From the NCBI RefSeq assembly GCF_009707485.1, contig NZ_CP046121.1, positions 3,162,001 to 3,226,000 on the forward strand: a stretch of DNA of 64,000 bases. The letters run 5' to 3'. Made by a program: the position numbers and the translations under genes. The stretch comes from Nostocoides sp. HKS02. Its GTDB lineage: Bacteria > Actinomycetota > Actinomycetes > Actinomycetales > Dermatophilaceae. Below are positions 60,878 to 64,000 of this stretch, piece after piece. Position 1 is the stretch's first letter; every line of letters begins with the position of its first letter. The notes under the pieces are model-generated. The model was not told where the DNA came from, did not search any database, and saw only the letters and a list, made by a program, of their open reading frames with translations.

Positions 60878-63800
60878 GTGACCCAGCCGAACGACGAGAC
60901 CCCCGTGGCGCCGCAGCCCAGCGGCCCCGCGAACCCGCCCGCCCGGCATACCGACGAGGCGCCACGCGAGGTCGAGGCCCCCGACGCCGACCCCCGCGCC
61001 ACCCGGGTCGCCCAGGCCGTCAAGACCTGGCAGCGCCACCTCGTCGACCTCGGCGGGCGCAACACCCTGCTCTGGTACCGCGACCTGCCCAGCGGCACGC
61101 TCGACCTGACCACCGCCCACCCGGGCGGGCTGGCCATGCTGCTCGCGGGACGCCCCACCCGGCTGTCCGACCTCGTGCGTGAGCCCGCGGCCCTCGACGA
61201 GGCACGCAGGCGAGCGCGCACCATCCGCGCCAAGACCCTGGAGCTGTCCGAGGAGCGAGGCATCGCCGCGGGCTTCGTCGCCATCGGCATGGCCAGCTGG
61301 ACCGTCCGGGGGGCGTCGCGGGCCCCCGCCGCACCGGTCCTGCTGCGTTCGTGCGTGCTCAAGCCGACCGGGGCCGCACGGGAGGACTTCGACCTCGACC
61401 TCGGCAACGACGTCGAGCTCAACCCCGTGCTCGAGCACTACCTGCGCTCCGAGCAGGGCCTCGACCTCGACACCGGCGCGCTCGAGGAGCTCGCCACCGT
61501 GAGTGGCGCCTTCGACCCCAACCCGGTGTATGCCGAGCTGATCCGTCTCTGCGCGTCGGTGCCCGACTTCGCGGTGACACCGCGGCTCGTGGTGGGCACG
61601 TTCTCCTACGCCAAGCTTCCGATGGTGGCCGACCTTGCAGCGCAAGGCGATTCGCTGGCCGACCACGATGTCGTGGCTGCGCTCGCGGGTGACCCGAGCG
61701 CCCTCCGTGCTGTTCGCAGCGTCGTGCCGGACTCGCCTGTCGACGCCGACCCTGCCCACGAGCTGCTCATCCTCGACGCCGACTCGACCCAGCAGGCCGC
61801 GATCGACGCGGTGCGCTCCGGTGCCCACCTCGTCATCAAGGGCCCACCTGGCACCGGCAAGTCCCAGACCATCGCCAACCTCATCGCGAGCCTCGCAGGT
61901 GAGGGCAAGCGGGTCCTGTTCGTCGCCGAGAAGCGCGCCGCGATCGACGCGGTGCTCTCGCGACTCGACCGCGTGGGGTTGTCGGACCTCGTGCTCGATG
62001 CCTACGACGGCGCGGCCAACAAGCGCCGGCTCGCCCAGGAGTTCGGCGCCGCCCTCGAGCGCGGCACCCAGACCGAGGACCCCGACACCGCAGAGCTCGA
62101 GCGCACGCTGGTCGAGCGCCGCGCCACCCTCGTCGGCCACGCGCAGGCCCTGCACGAGGTGCGCCAGCCGTGGGGCGTCTCCGCCTACCAGGCGCAGGAG
62201 GCCATCTCCAGGCTCGGTGCGGCCCCGCGCCCGCCCACGTCGCGGGTGCGGCTGCGCGGCGAGCAGCTGACCGGCCTCGACCGGCGCAGGGTGCAGGACC
62301 TCGGCCGGGCCCTGACCGAGGCAGCGTCCTTGGGAGCGTGGTCGACCGACCCGGGCACCGACCCGTGGTTCGGCGCCCGGATCGCCACCGCTGACGAGGC
62401 CGTGCGCGCTCGCGACATCACGACGCGGTACAGCCAGGGTGGCCTGCAGGACCTCGAGCAGACCATGCACGAGGTCTTCGCCGAGGTGAGCCTGCCCGAC
62501 GCCACCCGGATCTCCGACTGGAGCGCGGTGCTCGACACCGTCGGACGCGTGCGCGAGACCCTGGAGGTGTTCCGACCCGAGGTGTTCGACATCCCCCTTG
62601 CCGACCTGGTGGCCGCCACCGGGAGCAAGGACTACCGCGAGACGCACGGGATCGACCTCGGCTGGTACGCCCGGCTCCGACTGCGCCGCCAGACGCGGTC
62701 GTTGCTGAGGCCCGGACCCCCGCCGCAGGACCTGCACGGCGCGCTCCTCGACGCCCAGAAGCAGCGGGTCGCGTGGCAGCAGATGGCCGGCGCAGGCGGC
62801 CGCCCCGAGATCCCCGCAGACCTGGATCGGGCGCGCGCGGCATACGAGAAGGTCGCCCTCGACCTGACCTGGCTGGGCGAGCGGCTCGCGCCGACCGCCG
62901 GCGGGGGCGAGCTCGTGGCGACTCCGATCGACGAGCTGCAGCAGCGGATGCGCGACCTCGCGGACCGACCCGAGCGACTCACGATCCTGCCGCAGGTGCT
63001 CGGCGCCCTCGACGATCTGCGCGAGGCAGGCATGGGCGCCCTCGTCGACGACCTCGCCCGTCGCGGCGTCGAGCCTGACGACGTGGCGACCGAGCTGGAC
63101 TTCGTGTGGTGGACGTCGCTGTGTGAAGACCTCGTTGTGCGGGACCCGAGGTACGGCGCCCACGACGGCGCGCAGCTGCAGCGGGTGGTCGGCGAGTACG
63201 TCGCCGCCGACCACGACCACCTGCGGGCGAGCGTCGACCGGGTGCGGGCCGGCGCCGGCCGCCGGCTGCGTGAGGTCCTCGCCGACCACCCCGAGCAGGA
63301 GGCGCTGGTTCGCGCCGAGGCCGGCAAGGCCCGTCGCCACCGATCGTTGCGCGACCTGCTGCCGCGGGCCGGCGAGACGCTCACCGCTGCCAAGCCCGCC
63401 TGGGCGATGTCGCCCCTCGTCGTCGCGTCGGTGCTGCCGCCCGGTCAGTGGTTCGACGTGGTCATCTTCGACGAGGCCTCCCAGATCCCGCCCGCCCAGG
63501 CCGTCTCTGCCATCTCGCGAGCCAAGCAGGTCGTGGTCGCCGGCGACGAGCGCCAGCTGCCGCCGACGACCTTCTTCACCTCGGCGGTGGACGAGGAGGG
63601 CGCCCCCGAGAGCGAGGTGCTCACCGAGGGGTTCGAGTCGGTGCTCGACGTGCTCACCGCGGCGCTGCCCACCCGCCGGCTCGCGTGGCACTACCGCTCG
63701 CTCGACCAGCGGCTGGTGGCCTTCGCCAACCACGAGATCTACGACGGCTCGCTCGTGACGTTCCCCGGCACGGGGTCCGAGCCGGTCGTGCGTCTCGAGT

Positions 63801-64000
63801 GCGTGGAGGGATCCGGTGTCGTGCAGCCCGGTGAGGAGGCCATCGAGTCGACCGAGGCCGAGGTCAGCCGGGTGGTCGCGCTCGTGCTCGACCACGCCCG
63901 CTCGCGCCCTCAGGAGTCCCTGGGCGTCATCGCACTGGGCATCAAGCACGCCAACCGGCTGGACGACGCCTTGCGGAGGGCGCTCGCCGACGCCGACGGC
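60878..64000 (+). CDS. DUF4011/DNA2-NAM7-type SF1 helicase (3' end off the window)
   Basis: The first 1041 codons from GTG 60878. N-terminal DUF4011 domain: VAQAVKTWQRHLVDLGGRNTLLWYRDLP. Walker A HLVIKGPPGTGKSQTIANLIASLA near residue 325, then RVLFVAEKRAAIDAVLSRL. Walker B region WFDVVIFDEASQIPPAQAV near 870, followed by VVAGDERQLPPTTFF and WHYRSLDQRLVAFANHEIY, all typical of DNA2/NAM7-like helicases. Such large proteins often carry a C-terminal restriction-like nuclease (DUF3320 or PD-(D/E)XK); that part lies beyond the window. Confidence 0.92.
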   Translation, partial: MTQPNDETPVAPQPSGPANPPARHTDEAPREVEAPDADPRATRVAQAVKTWQRHLVDLGGRNTLLWYRDLPSGTLDLTTAHPGGLAMLLAGRPTRLSDLVREPAALDEARRRARTIRAKTLELSEERGIAAGFVAIGMASWTVRGASRAPAAPVLLRSCVLKPTGAAREDFDLDLGNDVELNPVLEHYLRSEQGLDLDTGALEELATVSGAFDPNPVYAELIRLCASVPDFAVTPRLVVGTFSYAKLPMVADLAAQGDSLADHDVVAALAGDPSALRAVRSVVPDSPVDADPAHELLILDADSTQQAAIDAVRSGAHLVIKGPPGTGKSQTIANLIASLAGEGKRVLFVAEKRAAIDAVLSRLDRVGLSDLVLDAYDGAANKRRLAQEFGAALERGTQTEDPDTAELERTLVERRATLVGHAQALHEVRQPWGVSAYQAQEAISRLGAAPRPPTSRVRLRGEQLTGLDRRRVQDLGRALTEAASLGAWSTDPGTDPWFGARIATADEAVRARDITTRYSQGGLQDLEQTMHEVFAEVSLPDATRISDWSAVLDTVGRVRETLEVFRPEVFDIPLADLVAATGSKDYRETHGIDLGWYARLRLRRQTRSLLRPGPPPQDLHGALLDAQKQRVAWQQMAGAGGRPEIPADLDRARAAYEKVALDLTWLGERLAPTAGGGELVATPIDELQQRMRDLADRPERLTILPQVLGALDDLREAGMGALVDDLARRGVEPDDVATELDFVWWTSLCEDLVVRDPRYGAHDGAQLQRVVGEYVAADHDHLRASVDRVRAGAGRRLREVLADHPEQEALVRAEAGKARRHRSLRDLLPRAGETLTAAKPAWAMSPLVVASVLPPGQWFDVVIFDEASQIPPAQAVSAISRAKQVVVAGDERQLPPTTFFTSAVDEEGAPESEVLTEGFESVLDVLTAALPTRRLAWHYRSLDQRLVAFANHEIYDGSLVTFPGTGSEPVVRLECVEGSGVVQPGEEAIESTEAEVSRVVALVLDHARSRPQESLGVIALGIKHANRLDDALRRALADADG

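Noticed and set aside
60773..63949. A very long leftward open frame (about 1058 codons) opposite the helicase gene
   Set aside because: It is the mirror of a GC-rich coding strand; its product is low-complexity Arg/Gly/Val/His with no domain, while the rightward frame has perfect helicase motifs.

Overview
The window looks like chromosome of a high-GC actinobacterium, most likely of the Intrasporangiaceae (Terrabacter/Janibacter/Knoellia type). The reasons are the very GC-rich backbone, many GTG and TTG starts, a c-di-AMP riboswitch ahead of an NlpC/P60 cell-wall hydrolase, GAF-ANTAR regulators, DUF1028, DUF1905 and TIGR03118 proteins, and a CitA-type citrate synthase whose sequence is close to what I recall for actinobacterial CitA. 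The family-level placement is inference; no rRNA is present.

Backbone, 1-26.3 kb: 3' truncated citA (minus); pentapeptide-repeat protein; two small hypotheticals; a frameshifted MFS exporter; pdxH; an Entner-Doudoroff operon (edd-eda) behind a perfect CRP/GlxR-type site; an SDR and hotdog-like pair; a frameshifted DtxR regulator; a c-di-AMP riboswitch plus frameshifted NlpC/P60 hydrolase; a FrnE-like DsbA protein; macro-domain hydrolase; CDF exporter; DUF1028; GH13 alpha-glucosidase; OhrR-like MarR regulator with its operator; and a YcaQ-like protein. From 19.0 to 26.3 kb comes a run of small secreted, lipo- and membrane proteins. Three of them are preceded by copies of one covarying hairpin repeat, and two are followed by paralogous two-helix membrane proteins. 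pyrE and a GAF-ANTAR gene sit inside this run.

Genomic island, about 26.36-44.27 kb: it is flanked by a 17-bp direct repeat whose right copy lies inside tRNA-Arg(CCU). Next to that tRNA are an excisionase and a tyrosine integrase. The cargo is rich in nucleic-acid enzymes: a GIY-YIG/zinc-ribbon protein, a PD-(D/E)XK PGN_0703-like nuclease divergent from a HEPN protein, a second tyrosine recombinase, a NYN-domain protein, a MazG-like pyrophosphohydrolase overlapping a GIY-YIG-DUF2075 ATPase, and a ParDE pair. A relaxase (TraA/MobF) remnant and several unknown membrane proteins complete it. The backbone word TATGCCG, common elsewhere, is nearly absent from 25 to 40.8 kb, which supports foreign origin.

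Backbone, 44.3-64 kb: tautomerase and divergent TetR with an array of CTATG/CATAG half-sites; NTF2-like protein; an orphan histidine kinase convergent with a response regulator-HPt-hybrid kinase phosphorelay operon; VOC protein; TIGR03118 protein; a PoxB-type TPP enzyme with an FMN glutamate-synthase-like protein; a cell-surface cluster (lipoprotein, class F sortase, CHRD-like anchored protein, cupredoxin lipoprotein, polytopic membrane protein); a secreted metzincin-like protease; and the 5' part of a DUF4011/SF1 helicase running off the right edge.

At least seven genes, in both backbone and island, are broken by single-base indels, mostly at short homopolymers. Either the assembly carries systematic indel errors or several genes are genuinely decayed; the sequence alone cannot decide.
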